A DNA stretch of 5,678 nt from assembly GCA_022722495.1 (NCBI GenBank), contig JAIJLI010000155.1, positions 1 to 5,678 of the forward strand. The letters are read 5' to 3'. This document shows positions 4,938 through 5,678 of the stretch, piece after piece. The notes beneath the pieces are model-generated. The model searched no databases and was not told the origin of the DNA. It was given only the letters and a program-made list of their open reading frames with translations. This DNA is from Dialister sp. GTDB taxonomy: Bacteria; Bacillota; Negativicutes; Veillonellales; Dialisteraceae. Each line of letters opens with the position of its first letter. Within the stretch, counting starts at the first letter, position 1. Position numbers and translations under genes: made by a program.

Positions 4938-5017
4938 GTCTGATGTCTCCTAGTCTCTTAGTCTCTTAGTCTCTTAGTCTCCTAGACCCTAGACCCTAGT
5001 CACTAGTCACTAGTCAC
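4938..5017. repeat. Tandem array 3: octamers passing into heptamers
   Basis: After a lead of agtctgatgtctcc (4937-4950) come four octamers, tagtctct three times and tagtctcc (4951-4982). Five heptamers follow: tagaccc twice (4983-4996) and tagtcac three times (4997-5017). Every unit begins tag and most keep tagtc. The lead resembles the closing motif aagtctgatatctc of array 1, and the reverse complement of the units (agagacta) resembles 1541-1558. So this is a diverged, inverted relative of arrays 1 and 2. Confidence 0.85.
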
Positions 5018-5088
5018 TCATTCCTGTTTTCATTCCCGCAGCGTTTCTTATTTGATGTGCCGTACCATCTCTCCCTTCCTGCGGATTC

Positions 5089-5117
5089 CGTCACGACCGA
5101 TTGCCTGCATCGTGACG
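5089..5117. promoter_or_regulatory. Operator-like palindrome over the SWIM-gene promoter
   Basis: Perfect 8-bp arms cgtcacga (5089-5096) and tcgtgacg (5110-5117) are separated by 13 bp, so the arm centres are 21 bp apart, two helical turns. The -35 box lies between the arms and the right arm lies in the promoter spacer. This geometry suits a dimeric repressor, but the protein is unknown. An RNA role is unlikely because the site lies upstream of the predicted transcription start. Confidence 0.55.
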
Positions 5118-5129
5118 ATTTCATATAAT
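5101..5129 (+). promoter_or_regulatory. Promoter of the SWIM-domain gene
   Basis: -35 ttgcct (5101-5106) and a perfect -10 TATAAT (5124-5129) are separated by exactly 17 bp. Transcription would start near 5136, about 26 nt before the start codon. The early transcript gaaaaacgta (5133-5142) repeats that below the promoter at 2401-2409. Confidence 0.7.
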
Positions 5130-5161
5130 AAAGAAAAACGTACAGAAGTGAGGAAATGACG

Positions 5162-5678
5162 ATGAAACTGCAATATGGCAATACCTGGTGGGGAAGCGAG
5201 TGGCTGAAAGCGCTCGAGGAGGCGGACCATGCGAACCGTCTGCCGCGCGGGCGGGTGTATGCACGAGGCGGCGCGGTCATTTTTATGCACCGTGAGGGGG
5301 AGACGCTGACCGCGAAGGTGCAGGGGACGCGGCGCACGCCCTACCATGTCACGCTGACGCTCCCTCCTTTTCCGGAAAACAAAGTCCAGGCCTTTCTGGA
5401 TGATGTATCGCGCCATCCTTCGATCGTGACGAAGCTCCTGCATCGGGAGCTGTCACCTGCTATCATGGAGCTTGCAGAAAAGGCAGGGCTTTCCCTATTC
5501 CCCTCCTCGATGAATGACATCGAGATGCATTGCAGCTGTCCCGACTGGGCGCACCTCTGCAAGCACATCGCGGCTGTCATCTATGAGGTGAGCCGTGCCA
5601 TCGACAATGATCCCTTCCAGGTCTTTTCCCTGCATGGCGTGTCGCTTGTGAGCGAGCTAAAGAAGCGGCATGTGACGA
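5162..5678 (+). CDS. SWIM zinc-finger protein, N-terminal part (cut by window edge)
   Basis: 172 codons are present and the frame stays open to the window edge. The N-terminus YGNTWWGSEWLKALEE (5-20), the LPRGRVYARGGAV stretch (27-39) and VQGTRRTPYHV (53-63) match my recollection of the COG4279-type SWIM proteins. The zinc ligands follow the C-x-C-x(n)-C-x-H SWIM pattern: Cys124, Cys126, Cys133 and His135 in CSCPDWAHLCKH. SWIM domains bind zinc and are thought to contact DNA or protein. In bacteria this family typically sits just before an SNF2/SWI2-type helicase gene, which I would expect to the right. Of two in-frame ATGs (5156 and 5162) I chose 5162: the GAGG at 5150-5153 is eight bases from it but only two from 5156. 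Precise function is unknown. Confidence 0.85.
   Translation, partial: MKLQYGNTWWGSEWLKALEEADHANRLPRGRVYARGGAVIFMHREGETLTAKVQGTRRTPYHVTLTLPPFPENKVQAFLDDVSRHPSIVTKLLHRELSPAIMELAEKAGLSLFPSSMNDIEMHCSCPDWAHLCKHIAAVIYEVSRAIDNDPFQVFSLHGVSLVSELKKRHVT

Overview
The window looks like chromosomal DNA of a moderately GC-rich low-temperature Firmicute. My best guess is a Negativicutes member of the Veillonellales type (Dialister/Megasphaera-like). This rests on overall protein flavour, strong AAGGAGG-type ribosome binding sites, TATAAT boxes and the style of intergenic repeats; no database search was possible, so the lineage is an inference. All four recognisable genes are on the + strand: a short-form signal peptide peptidase SppA (584-1534), a five-helix Yip1-family membrane protein (1725-2315), glucosamine-6-phosphate synthase GlmS (2721-4547) and the first 172 codons of a SWIM zinc-finger protein (5162 to the window edge).

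Layout. Positions 1-583 hold no convincing gene: a few small hairpins, two copies of a modular hairpin repeat (101-258 and 306-382), a weak terminator-like site and the sppA promoter. sppA and the yip1-like gene are separated by 190 bp with no clear terminator, most of it a heptanucleotide tandem array with inverted-repeat ends. The gap from 2316 to 2720 holds a second short heptamer array, an extended -10 promoter running straight into a strong hairpin plus T-tract, a second extended -10 promoter, two look-alike hairpins and a foldable leader before glmS. glmS ends in a strong intrinsic terminator. The 614 bp after it (4548-5161) are packed with repeats: two more modular hairpin elements, a different interspersed repeat, a third tandem array, and then a palindrome-overlapped promoter for the SWIM gene.

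The genes are not an obvious pathway. SppA and the Yip1-like protein are both membrane proteins and may be co-transcribed. GlmS makes glucosamine-6-phosphate for peptidoglycan and other amino-sugar polymers. The SWIM protein belongs to a family usually found beside an SNF2-type helicase, which would lie beyond the right edge.

The novelty is in the intergenic DNA: one family of heptamer arrays recurring in three consecutive inter-gene gaps; a modular repeat with interchangeable hairpins; the same tandem G-A mismatch mini-hairpin design in two unrelated repeat families; a possible promoter-plus-terminator mini-transcript; and a glmS leader that can fold but lacks the sequence signature of the glmS ribozyme.
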